From positions 1-64,000 of the forward strand of contig JAHHQQ010000002.1 in NCBI GenBank assembly GCA_020026275.1: DNA of 64,000 nt. The letters run 5' to 3'. The translations under genes were made by a program, and so were the position numbers. Each line of letters begins with the position of its first letter. Positions within the stretch are counted from its first letter, which is position 1. Below the pieces are notes generated by a model. The model did no database searches, was not told the origin of the DNA, and was given only the letters and a program-made list of their open reading frames with translations. Below are positions 1-7,509 of the stretch, piece by piece. The stretch is from Bacteroidales bacterium. Lineage in GTDB: Bacteria > Bacteroidota > Bacteroidia > Bacteroidales > UBA932.

Positions 1-137
1 CAACCGCCGTACTGTCAGCTCTTCCCAGAGCAGCCAGGTCCGTCGTACAGGTTCGTCCTCTACTGACCGGAATCAGGTCCGCAGGACGGGTTCAGACAGC
101 AACCGCCGTACTGTCAGCTCTTCCCAGAGCAGCCAGG
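1..137 (+). repeat. 38-bp direct repeat, 99-bp period, in coding region
   Basis: Bases 1-38 and 100-137 are identical over 38 nt, 99 nt (33 codons) apart, in frame inside the secreted protein gene. A weaker sub-repeat coding VRRTGS recurs between them (near 38-58 and 77-97, 39-nt spacing). Identity at synonymous positions suggests recent duplication or gene conversion. More copies may lie upstream of the window. Confidence 0.85.
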
Positions 138-1129
138 ACAGACGCCCAAGTGGACATGCCGTTCGTCCCAGTTCTGATTCCAGAGATGGAAGAGTTGTCC
201 GTTCAAATACGAATGTGACCGGCGGGAATGGTCTGGGACACTATGATAGTAATCGGAAGCCAACTGGCGGATATTGCCGTGGAGATGATTTCTTCATTCG
301 GGATAGCCGTTTGGGTGACGATTACTATGATTACCGGATCCGGGAACACAATCTGTATCGCATCCCTCCCTATCAGAGGAATTTCATGAAACATGAACGG
401 ATTTCCAATTTCTATGGACCGGATGAACATTATTTTGGATGGAGGGTTTCTTCTCTGCCGCCAAGATGTGCTCGTGTTTCCTATTACGGAGTGGAATACT
501 ATACTTGTGGAAATGTATATTACCGTCGTTTTCACGAACATTATGTAGTCAGCCGTCCTCCAGTTGGGATTACAATAGAGGCGAGAGTGGGGCGCAAGAA
601 TTTCTTGTCAGTCCGTTTCTCCTATTTCCCAAGCCAGTATAGAAGCTATCGAGGATTCGATGACTACAGTCGTTACATTGACAGGCAGAACCGGATCATT
701 GCTGAGAACAATGCTTTGATTGCTGCACAGAACCGGATGATAGCGTTGAATACATCTTCGGCCAGGTCTTCCTATAAGGTGGCAAATGCCTTGGGATTGG
801 TCCAAAGTTATGCGTATGCTGATAGAGAATATTTCTATCAAGATGGAGTCTTTTATATAATTAATGAAAGAGGCCGTTATCAGGTGATAGTCCCTCCTGC
901 CGGTGCACTGGTTGAAAGGTTACCTGAAGATTATGATGTGATTGTCCTGAATGGCAGGGAATATTACAGAGTGGATGATACCGTCTATCGTACGGTTCTG
1001 GTTTACGGTGTCCCTCAGCTGGAAGTGTTGGGACAGATGTATGGCAATATGGCCCGGAAGCATAATCGTTTTTATAGGGATTATGATGATGACTGGGATG
1101 ACGATTGGGATGTTGGCGACTGGGATTAG
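2..1129 (+). CDS. Secreted DUF6515-like protein, 5' end outside window
   Basis: The reading frame is open from base 2 of the window to a TAG stop, giving 375 visible residues; the true start and any signal peptide lie upstream. The first ~70 residues are Ser/Arg/Gln-rich and built from repeats (NRRTVSSSQSSQ occurs twice, 33 codons apart). The C-terminal ~100 residues carry short aromatic beta-strand-like segments with PPAGALVERLP, NGREYYRVDDTVY and YGVPQLEVLG, the pattern I associate with DUF6515 proteins of Bacteroidota, and the protein ends in an Asp/Trp tail (DDDWDDDWDVGDWD). Function is unknown. The family is usually exported, so an envelope or surface role is inferred. Its stop codon overlaps that of convergent murI by two bases, leaving no room for a separate terminator. 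GTG at 215 is only an internal codon. Confidence 0.7.
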   Translation, partial: NRRTVSSSQSSQVRRTGSSSTDRNQVRRTGSDSNRRTVSSSQSSQDRRPSGHAVRPSSDSRDGRVVRSNTNVTGGNGLGHYDSNRKPTGGYCRGDDFFIRDSRLGDDYYDYRIREHNLYRIPPYQRNFMKHERISNFYGPDEHYFGWRVSSLPPRCARVSYYGVEYYTCGNVYYRRFHEHYVVSRPPVGITIEARVGRKNFLSVRFSYFPSQYRSYRGFDDYSRYIDRQNRIIAENNALIAAQNRMIALNTSSARSSYKVANALGLVQSYAYADREYFYQDGVFYIINERGRYQVIVPPAGALVERLPEDYDVIVLNGREYYRVDDTVYRTVLVYGVPQLEVLGQMYGNMARKHNRFYRDYDDDWDDDWDVGDWD

Positions 1130-1914
1130 ATGATCTTGAAGATTCTTTCAAGCGCCTGGATATCGCCAGACGAAATAAGTTGGATGTCGGGATTCTTCGG
1201 AGTTCCGACATTGCTTTTTCCCTCCAGGACAGCCTCTTCCGTATCGGGGAGCAGTCCTTCCTTGATCATGACTTTGACCAGTTGCCGGGCGACTGCTGGG
1301 GCAGGGTCGATGATTCGGATGTCGGGTCCGGTGATTTTTTGGATGGTTTCCCTCAGAAACGGATAATGGGTGCAACCAAGCACGATGTTGTCTGCTCCGG
1401 CATCCATAAGTGGCAGGAGGCTGGCACGGACGGTCGCTTCTGCTTCGGGACCGGTCAGATTGCCGTTCTCGACAAGTTCGACCCAACCTTTTCCGATGCT
1501 TTCCACAATTCTGATGTTGTCTTCGTATTTCTCTTTGTTCAGCAGATATTTTGCACCGCTGAGGGTGCCGGCGGTGGCGAGGACGCCAATGACTCCTGTG
1601 TTGGTGGCGAGGGCGGCAGGCTTGACGGCAGGTTCCATTCCAATGAATTTGTTGGAATAATCTTTCCTCAAACTGGCGATGGAGGCTCCCGTCGCCGTAT
1701 TGCACGCGATCACGATGATGTCCGCTCCTTTCCCAAGCAGGAAATCTGTAATTTCATGACTTCTCCTGCAGACGAAGTCGGACTCTTTTTCTCCATAAGG
1801 GCAGTTCGCGTTGTCTGAGTAGTAGATATATTTCTGGTCAGGAAGAAGTTTGACGATTTCTCTATAGACGGAAAGACCGCCTGATCCTGAGTCAAATATG
1901 CCGATTGTTGCCAT
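1126..1914 (-). CDS. murI: Glutamate racemase
   Basis: MurI interconverts L- and D-glutamate in the cytoplasm, supplying D-Glu for peptidoglycan. The 262-residue protein begins MATIGIFDSGSGG with the substrate-binding Asp8-Ser9, and has the two catalytic cysteines in IACNTA (Cys71) and LGCTHYP (Cys181); length is normal for the family. I chose the ATG at 1914 because the family starts directly at this strand; an in-frame ATG at 1938 would add eight unconserved residues. A -7 box lies at 1972-1979. The gene is convergent with the upstream secreted-protein gene (overlapping stops) and divergent from prfB. Confidence 0.95.
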   Translation of the reverse strand: MATIGIFDSGSGGLSVYREIVKLLPDQKYIYYSDNANCPYGEKESDFVCRRSHEITDFLLGKGADIIVIACNTATGASIASLRKDYSNKFIGMEPAVKPAALATNTGVIGVLATAGTLSGAKYLLNKEKYEDNIRIVESIGKGWVELVENGNLTGPEAEATVRASLLPLMDAGADNIVLGCTHYPFLRETIQKITGPDIRIIDPAPAVARQLVKVMIKEGLLPDTEEAVLEGKSNVGTPKNPDIQLISSGDIQALERIFKII

Positions 1915-1971
1915 TTTCAGAATGTTTAGATTAGTCATTTGCCGTATGGCGTATGGTAATTCAAATTTACT

Positions 1972-1979
1972 ATTTCTAA
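1972..1979 (-). promoter_or_regulatory. Predicted murI promoter (-7 box)
   Basis: TAAATTTG on the minus strand matches the Bacteroidota primary-sigma -7 consensus TAnnTTTG; no clear -33 TTTG. Predicted transcription start near 1968. Confidence 0.5.
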
Positions 1980-2011
1980 ATGAAAAACTGTAGATATATC
2001 ATGTTTTTTCT

Positions 2012-2019
2012 TATTTTTG
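2012..2019 (+). promoter_or_regulatory. Predicted prfB promoter (-7 box)
   Basis: TATTTTTG matches TAnnTTTG about 26 nt before the prfB ATG, so the leader would be about 20 nt. It is arranged back-to-back with the murI box. Confidence 0.55.
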
Positions 2020-2044
2020 TAACTTATATTAAAATGGAGAGCAA

Positions 2045-3179
2045 ATGATAACAAACGATCAGATCAAGGCTCTGCATCAGCGTATGGAAACGCTGGGGAG
2101 GTGTCTTTGACATTGAGTCCAAGAGAACTCAAGTAATTGAAATTCAGGGAAAGACAGAAGCTCCTGACTTTTGGGGTGACCCGAAATCGGCAGAAGTCGT
2201 ATTGAAAAAATTGAATGCTGTCAAGGCATGGACCGTCGGCTATGACGAAGCGCTGACGGCAGTGGACGATTTGGATGTGCTCTATGAGTTCGCCAAAGAA
2301 AGTCTGTCTGGAGCCGATGAATTGGAAGAGACGGCAGAAACGAAGGAGTTGGACAAGATGCACCAACTGGCTGTTTCCAAGGTGGAAACTTTGGAACTCA
2401 AGAATATGCTGGGTGGCGAGGGCGACAATCTCGGTGCCATTCTGACAATCAATTCCGGTGCCGGCGGAACGGAAGCCAATGACTGGTCTGCCATGCTCAT
2501 GAGAATGTATCTCCGTTGGGGAGAGCGCAATGGCATGAAGGTCACAGTTACGGATTTGCTGGAAGGGGATGAGGCTGGAATCAAGTCTGCGACTATCCAG
2601 TTTGAAGGGGATTATGCCTATGGCTATCTGAAAGCGGAGAATGGTGTCCATCGTCTGGTCCGCATTTCCCCATTCAATGCGCAGGGAAAACGTCAGACCA
2701 CTTTCTCGTCCGTGTTCATCTATCCTCTGGTGGATGATACCATCAACATTGAAATCAATCCTTCTGATCTGGAGTGGGATACTTTCCGTTCCGGAGGTCA
2801 TGGTGGACAGAATGTCAACAAGGTGGAGACGGGGGTGCGTGTAAGGCATATTCCGACGGGTATCATCGTGGAGAATACGGAGACCCGCTCCCAACAGGAC
2901 AATAGACAGAATGCCTTGAGAAACCTCAAATCTCGTCTGTATGACATTGAGCTGAAGAAGCGTCAGGAGAAGCAGGCTGAACTGGAAGGCCAGAAGAAAA
3001 AGATTGAATGGGGATCGCAGATTAGAAGTTATGTGCTCCATCCTTATAAAATGGTAAAGGACTTGAGGACTGGCTATGAAACTTCCGATACACAGGGGGT
3101 TCTGGACGGAGACCTCAATGAATTCATGAAAGTATATCTCATGCAGGAAGGCAGCGGGAGTACGACAGTGGAAGAATAA
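2045..3179 (+). CDS. prfB: Peptide chain release factor 2 (programmed +1 frameshift)
   Basis: RF2 recognises UGA and UAA stops and triggers peptide release. The gene is in two frames: ATG at 2045 gives 21 codons ending in CTT followed by an in-frame TGA (2108-2110); a +1 shift at CTT-T continues with GAC at 2109 and runs to the TAA at 3177-3179, 377 residues in all. The codon-recognition tripeptide SPF is at about 208-210 and the catalytic GGQ at 253-255. This is the classic autoregulatory frameshift: low RF2 slows termination at UGA and favours shifting. The N-terminal 21-codon part is easily missed, because a conventional gene call would begin downstream at an internal codon. The fumarase gene follows after 23 nt and is probably co-transcribed. 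Confidence 0.95.
2096..2111 (+). promoter_or_regulatory. prfB programmed frameshift site with internal SD-like element
   Basis: The sequence GGGAGG TGT CTT TGA C contains an SD-like GGAGG three bases before the slippery CTT-TGA-C, the same geometry as the enterobacterial site. The SD-like stimulator is kept although this genome hardly uses SD for initiation. Confidence 0.92.
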
Positions 3180-3202
3180 TGACTAATTAAAAATATTGTA
3201 GT

Positions 3203-4816
3203 ATGGAATTCAAATATGCACCAATGTTCCAACTCGGTGAAGATACGACCGAGTATTACCGATTGACTGCAGATCATGTCAGTGTCGGTGATTTTGAGGG
3301 ACATCCTATCTTGAAGGTTGATCAGGAAGGTTTGACCATGATGGCCAATGCCGCATTCAGAGATGTGAACTTCTTGCTTCGTCCGGAGCATAATCAGCAG
3401 GTCGCCAAGATTCTTTCCGATCCGGAGGCGTCAGATAATGACAAGTATGTCGCACTGATGTTCTTGCGCAATGCGGAGGTGGCAGCCAAAGGCAAACTCC
3501 CATTCTGCCAGGATACAGGTACTGCCATCATCCATGGTGAGAAAGGCCAGCAGGTGTGGACCGGTTTTGAGGATGAAGAGGCTTTGTCAAAGGGTGTATT
3601 CAAGACTTATACAGAAGAGAATCTGCGTTACAGCCAGAATGCTCCTCTTACCATGTACAAGGAAGTGAACACCAGATGCAATCTTCCTGCTCAGATTGAT
3701 ATCGAGGCCTGTGAAGGTATGGAATATCGTTTCCTCTGCGTTGTGAAGGGCGGTGGTTCTGCCAACAAGAGTTATCTCTATCAGATGACCAAGGCTGTCC
3801 TCAATCCTGACACGCTGGTACCATTCCTTGTAGAGAAGATGAAGACTCTGGGTACAGCGGCTTGTCCTCCTTATCATATTGCATTCGTCATCGGTGGTAC
3901 TTCTGCCGAGAAGAATCTGCTTACCGTCAAGTTGGCTTCTACTCATTACTATGACAGTCTGCCAACTACCGGTGATGAGACTGGTAGAGCATTCAGGGAT
4001 GTGGAACTGGAGAAGCAGGTACTTGAAGAGGCTCACAAGATTGGTTTGGGCGCACAGTTCGGCGGCAAATATTTCGCTCATGACATCCGCATCATCCGTC
4101 TTCCTCGTCATGGCGCAAGCTGCCCGATTGGTTTGGGTGTCAGCTGTTCAGCAGACCGTAACATCAAGGCCAAAATCAACAGGGACGGTATTTGGATTGA
4201 GAAACTGGACGATAACCCAGGAAGACTTATTCCAGAGGAACTCCGCAATGCCGGCGAGAACGGTGGTGTGAAGATTGATTTGGACCAGCCAATGTCTGAG
4301 GTTTTGAAGGAATTGACGAAATATCCAGTTTCCACTCGTTTGAGCCTGAACGGAACTATCATCGTGGCTCGTGACATCGCTCACGCCAAATTGAAGGAGC
4401 GTCTGGATGCCGGCGAGGAATTGCCAGAGTATTTCAAGAACCATCCTGTATTTTACGCAGGCCCAGCCAAGACTCCAGAAGGAATGGCTTGCGGTTCTAT
4501 GGGACCGACTACTGCCCAGCGTATGGACCCTTATGTCGATTTGTTCCAGTCACATGGCGGTTCCATGGTTATGATTGCCAAGGGTAACCGTACTCAGACA
4601 GTGACCGATTCCTGCAAGAAACATGGTGGTTTCTATCTTGGTTCCATCGGCGGTCCGGCTGCAGTGCTTTCTTACCAGGGCATCAAGTCTATCGAGTGCG
4701 TGGAGTATCCTGAACTCGGCATGGAGGCAATCTGGAAGATCAAAGTGGAGGATTTCCCTGCCTTTATTCTCGTAGATGACAAGGGCAACGATTTCTTCAA
4801 GGGATTGGGTCTGTAG
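3203..4816 (+). CDS. Fumarate hydratase, class I (4Fe-4S), fused alpha-beta
   Basis: Class I fumarases reversibly hydrate fumarate to L-malate with an oxygen-labile 4Fe-4S cluster. The 537-residue protein has the single-chain FumA/FumB architecture: an N-terminal alpha part with the three cluster ligands Cys102 (in PFCQDTGT), Cys221 (GTAACPP) and Cys307 (GASCPIG), and a C-terminal beta part with AGPAKTPEGMACGSMGPTT and KGNRTQ active-site segments. In an anaerobe it would serve the reductive branch of the TCA pathway leading to succinate, or run oxidatively. It lies 23 nt after prfB and ends in a strong hairpin terminator, so it is probably the last gene of that transcript. Confidence 0.93.
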   Translation: MEFKYAPMFQLGEDTTEYYRLTADHVSVGDFEGHPILKVDQEGLTMMANAAFRDVNFLLRPEHNQQVAKILSDPEASDNDKYVALMFLRNAEVAAKGKLPFCQDTGTAIIHGEKGQQVWTGFEDEEALSKGVFKTYTEENLRYSQNAPLTMYKEVNTRCNLPAQIDIEACEGMEYRFLCVVKGGGSANKSYLYQMTKAVLNPDTLVPFLVEKMKTLGTAACPPYHIAFVIGGTSAEKNLLTVKLASTHYYDSLPTTGDETGRAFRDVELEKQVLEEAHKIGLGAQFGGKYFAHDIRIIRLPRHGASCPIGLGVSCSADRNIKAKINRDGIWIEKLDDNPGRLIPEELRNAGENGGVKIDLDQPMSEVLKELTKYPVSTRLSLNGTIIVARDIAHAKLKERLDAGEELPEYFKNHPVFYAGPAKTPEGMACGSMGPTTAQRMDPYVDLFQSHGGSMVMIAKGNRTQTVTDSCKKHGGFYLGSIGGPAAVLSYQGIKSIECVEYPELGMEAIWKIKVEDFPAFILVDDKGNDFFKGLGL

Positions 4817-4867
4817 TTTTTTAATTGGGAAGCCATTTCCTGAAGGAAAAGATGAAATATATAATTC

Positions 4868-4899
4868 AAAGGACAGGTGAATCATTGCACCTGTCCTTT
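4868..4899 (+). terminator. Rho-independent terminator after fumarase
   Basis: Perfect 12-bp stem (4868-4879 with 4888-4899), 8-nt loop, then TTTAATTTT. Confidence 0.88.
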
Positions 4900-4942
4900 A
4901 ATTTTATATATTTACATTTCGATACCATAATAAATTAGAAGA

Positions 4943-6367
4943 ATGATGCGGAAATTAATAACCATTGCTATGATGCTAGGCATGGTAGCAAATCATTTGG
5001 ATGCTCGGGAAATTACAGGAAGTGTCAAAGTCGGCAGACGGGGAATACCGGCTGTCCTGGTTACGGACGGAACTTCTTTTGTCCAGACAGACCGGAAGGG
5101 CAAATTTGTCATGGAAGTGGAAGATCAGGCCAAGTTTGTCAGCATTGTCCTGCCGGCAGGCTATATGGCAGACTATTCCAGTGGCGTTCCGGAATTCTAT
5201 CAGTTCCTCTCCGAGAAGGACGTCTATGATTTCAAGCTCCAGAAATTTGGAAACAAGGGACAGAAGCGTTGTCATATTCTGGCTGTCGCAGACCCTCAGA
5301 CCCAGACGGAAGAGAATTTCCAGGAATTTTGTGGGGCTCCTCTGGAGGCTTTGGTCAAATCTTCCAGGGAACTGGCAGAAGATGCACCTACCATCGGTAT
5401 CACTTTGGGTGATATCTGCTGGGATGAGGTTTCCCACCTGCCCCGTTACAAGGAGGAGTTGAAAAAGACAGGGATTCCTTATTTTGCCGTGATAGGAAAT
5501 CATGATTTCAATCAAGAGAAACATGGTATGGCTGCGGCAGCTGACTACGAGGCCAATTACGGGCCAGTGAACTGGGCGGCCTGGATGGGAGACCGTTTCA
5601 TGATTGCTTTGAATAATATCATGTACAAGACAGGTCGTGGATATGATGTCGGCTATTATGAAGAGACTTTAGACTGGTTAGGGCAGTTGTTGTCCTATAT
5701 TCCGAAAGATACGAAGCTGATTATCTTCCAACATTCTCCGCTCAATTTGTGGAGAGACAACAAATGGGCTATCAATAGTGATCGTCTTTTGAAGATGTTG
5801 GAGGGAAGAACAGTGGATTTCATTACAGGGCACCGTCATTATCAAAACCAGCTTTCTTATGGAGATAAGATCAAGGATCACAATATCACCAGCTATTGCG
5901 GCACCTTTTGGAAATCGCCACGCAGTGCAGATGGCACTCCGAGAGGATTTGAGATATTCACTTTGGAGAAAGGCCGGCTTTCCTGGTACTATCAGCCTGC
6001 CGGATATCCTGCGGATTACCAGATGGACGTCTGCAATCTTGGAGAGGCGGCCGTCAACAAGGATTGTGTCGTGGCCAATATCTGGGATGCGGACGAGAAC
6101 TGGAAAATCACCTGGTACGAGGACGGTGAGTTCATGGGAGAGATGGAACCGACCATGGATGCGACTCCTGTCACCTATGAGGAAGTGATCAAGGGATTCG
6201 GGGTCAAGAGTCTCAGTGAGGTGCACTGGGCCTACCATCCAGCCCCGCTCATGCATTTCTACAAAGCCCGTCCATCAGAGGATGCGAAGGTCGTGCGGCT
6301 GAGGGTGGAGAATCCTTTCGGCAAAGTCTGGGAAAAGGAAATGGTGCTGAAGCGACAAGAGAAATGA
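4943..6367 (+). CDS. Exported calcineurin-like phosphoesterase with N- and C-terminal beta domains
   Basis: A 474-residue protein with a signal peptide (hydrophobic residues ~4-20, cleavage near HLDA-RE), an N-terminal beta-sandwich of carboxypeptidase-regulatory type (ITGSVKVGRRGIPAVLV), a central metallophosphoesterase domain and a C-terminal beta domain. Metal-binding motifs are visible in order: ADPQ, GDICWD, GNHD, the His of FQHSP, and TGHRHYQ. The first motif has DPQ where the family often has DxH. The order matches the MetallophosN-Metallophos-MetallophosC layout common in Bacteroidota; a substrate cannot be assigned. The gene is flanked by terminators on both sides and so appears monocistronic. 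Confidence 0.85.
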   Translation: MMRKLITIAMMLGMVANHLDAREITGSVKVGRRGIPAVLVTDGTSFVQTDRKGKFVMEVEDQAKFVSIVLPAGYMADYSSGVPEFYQFLSEKDVYDFKLQKFGNKGQKRCHILAVADPQTQTEENFQEFCGAPLEALVKSSRELAEDAPTIGITLGDICWDEVSHLPRYKEELKKTGIPYFAVIGNHDFNQEKHGMAAAADYEANYGPVNWAAWMGDRFMIALNNIMYKTGRGYDVGYYEETLDWLGQLLSYIPKDTKLIIFQHSPLNLWRDNKWAINSDRLLKMLEGRTVDFITGHRHYQNQLSYGDKIKDHNITSYCGTFWKSPRSADGTPRGFEIFTLEKGRLSWYYQPAGYPADYQMDVCNLGEAAVNKDCVVANIWDADENWKITWYEDGEFMGEMEPTMDATPVTYEEVIKGFGVKSLSEVHWAYHPAPLMHFYKARPSEDAKVVRLRVENPFGKVWEKEMVLKRQEK

Positions 6368-6368
6368 A

Positions 6369-6402
6369 AAAAGAGACTGGTTCGAAAGAATCAGTCTCTT
6401 TT
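6369..6402. terminator. Bidirectional terminator between phosphoesterase gene and tRNA-Leu
   Basis: Hairpin with arms 6369-6383 and 6388-6402 around a GAAA tetraloop (one G-U pair), A-tract before and T-tract after, so it can end the phosphoesterase transcript (+) and the tRNA-Leu transcript (-). Confidence 0.85.
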
Positions 6403-6406
6403 TGTG

Positions 6407-6488
6407 TGCGGGCGAAGGGAGTCGAACCCATACGCCGTGAGGCACTAGATCCTAAGTCTAGCTTGTCTACCAATTTCAACACGCCCGC
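6407..6488 (-). tRNA. tRNA-Leu (anticodon UAG)
   Basis: An 82-nt class II tRNA. The acceptor stem GCGGGCG pairs with CGCCCGC, discriminator A. The anticodon arm CTAGA-CTTAGGA-TCTAG gives anticodon TAG, decoding CUA/CUN leucine. The long variable arm and T-arm GGGTTCGACTCCC are present. The CCA end is not encoded. Confidence 0.95.
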
Positions 6489-6572
6489 TTAAGGACCTTT
6501 CGGAAGGTTCATAACAAAACCCATCACCAAATGAACTTTTGGAAGCTGCTCATTTTGTATCCGAAAGGAATG

Positions 6573-6603
6573 CAAAGATAGGTATTTTTTGATCAAGTGC
6601 AAA
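6573..6603 (-). promoter_or_regulatory. Predicted tRNA-Leu promoter (-33 and -7)
   Basis: Minus strand TTTG (6600-6603), 19-nt spacer, TATCTTTG (6573-6580). Predicted start near 6569 leaves an unusually long leader of about 80 nt before the tRNA 5' end, which contains a small GACCTT-TCGG-AAGGTT hairpin. Confidence 0.65.
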
Positions 6604-6618
6604 TTTTCATGTGATTTT

Positions 6619-7491
6619 CTATCCTTTCATCAATTCGATGCAGCACCATTTTTCGTTACGTGCCAGTTCTCCACCATTGATGCAATCACGTTGTATTTCG
6701 TGTAGTCCATTTTTTTCGGCCTCTTTCAGAAGGTCAATTGCGTCACTTTCATAGAAACCGCTGATTAGCAGCAGTCCGCCTTTTTTCAGGGATCGTGCAT
6801 AGGTTCTCATGTCTACCATGATGATATTGCGGTGGATGTTTGCGAGAATGATGTCGTATTTCCCAAGTTGTAGCAGTGAGGCATCTCCACAATAGGTTTC
6901 CACTTTTCTGCTGACTCTGTTTTTTATCATGTTGCCGAAGGCTGAATGGGCGGCGACCGCATCAATATCGATGGCCCAAACGTGTTCTGCCCCCATCTTT
7001 GCAGCCAGAACAGCTAATATTCCAGTGCCGCAACCCATGTCCAAAACCTGATGATTTCGGATGGCTTGCTCATTTCTCAGCATTGCTTTGAGCATCATGG
7101 TAGTGGTCTGGTGATGTCCGGTACCAAAAGCCATCCCCGGATTTAAGGTAATATTGAAGCGGGTGTGTGTCAGGTTTTTGTGCTTTTCTGTCTTGACGGT
7201 GACTGATTTATCAATGATGATGGGTTCAATTTGGTCTTCCCAGTCCTTGTTCCAGTTGGTTGGAGGCACCAGGGTAGTGGTGTAGGTCGTCGGGAACTGG
7301 AGTCCGCTCAGGACGACTTTCAATGCCATGGCGTCGAAGTCTTCTCTCTGAATATAGGCTTTCAGACAATTATCTTCAATCTGGAACATATCATAAGGAA
7401 GGTCTGAGAGTTCTGCCTCGACAATTTCAGCGTTTTCTTCACTGAATGGTTTCATCTGGATGGTGATTTCAAGGTAGTCTTTGCTGTTCAT
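6619..7491 (-). CDS. prmA: Ribosomal protein L11 methyltransferase
   Basis: PrmA trimethylates lysines of ribosomal protein L11 using S-adenosylmethionine. The 290-residue protein has an N-terminal substrate-binding domain, the diagnostic NPGMAFGTGHHQTT segment, the SAM-binding loop LDMGCGTGILAVLAAK, the acidic DID of motif II and ANIHRN in place of the common NPPY-like motif IV, as usual for PrmA. It starts 18 nt after the large AsmA-like gene on the same strand and is probably the distal gene of that operon. Confidence 0.93.
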   Translation of the reverse strand: MNSKDYLEITIQMKPFSEENAEIVEAELSDLPYDMFQIEDNCLKAYIQREDFDAMALKVVLSGLQFPTTYTTTLVPPTNWNKDWEDQIEPIIIDKSVTVKTEKHKNLTHTRFNITLNPGMAFGTGHHQTTTMMLKAMLRNEQAIRNHQVLDMGCGTGILAVLAAKMGAEHVWAIDIDAVAAHSAFGNMIKNRVSRKVETYCGDASLLQLGKYDIILANIHRNIIMVDMRTYARSLKKGGLLLISGFYESDAIDLLKEAEKNGLHEIQRDCINGGELARNEKWCCIELMKG

Positions 7492-7509
7492 GTTTTTGGG
7501 GAATTGTCG

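Noticed and set aside
1126..1129. Overlapping stop codons of the secreted protein gene and murI as unusual
   Set aside because: Two to three shared bases between convergent genes are common; noted only in the gene entries.
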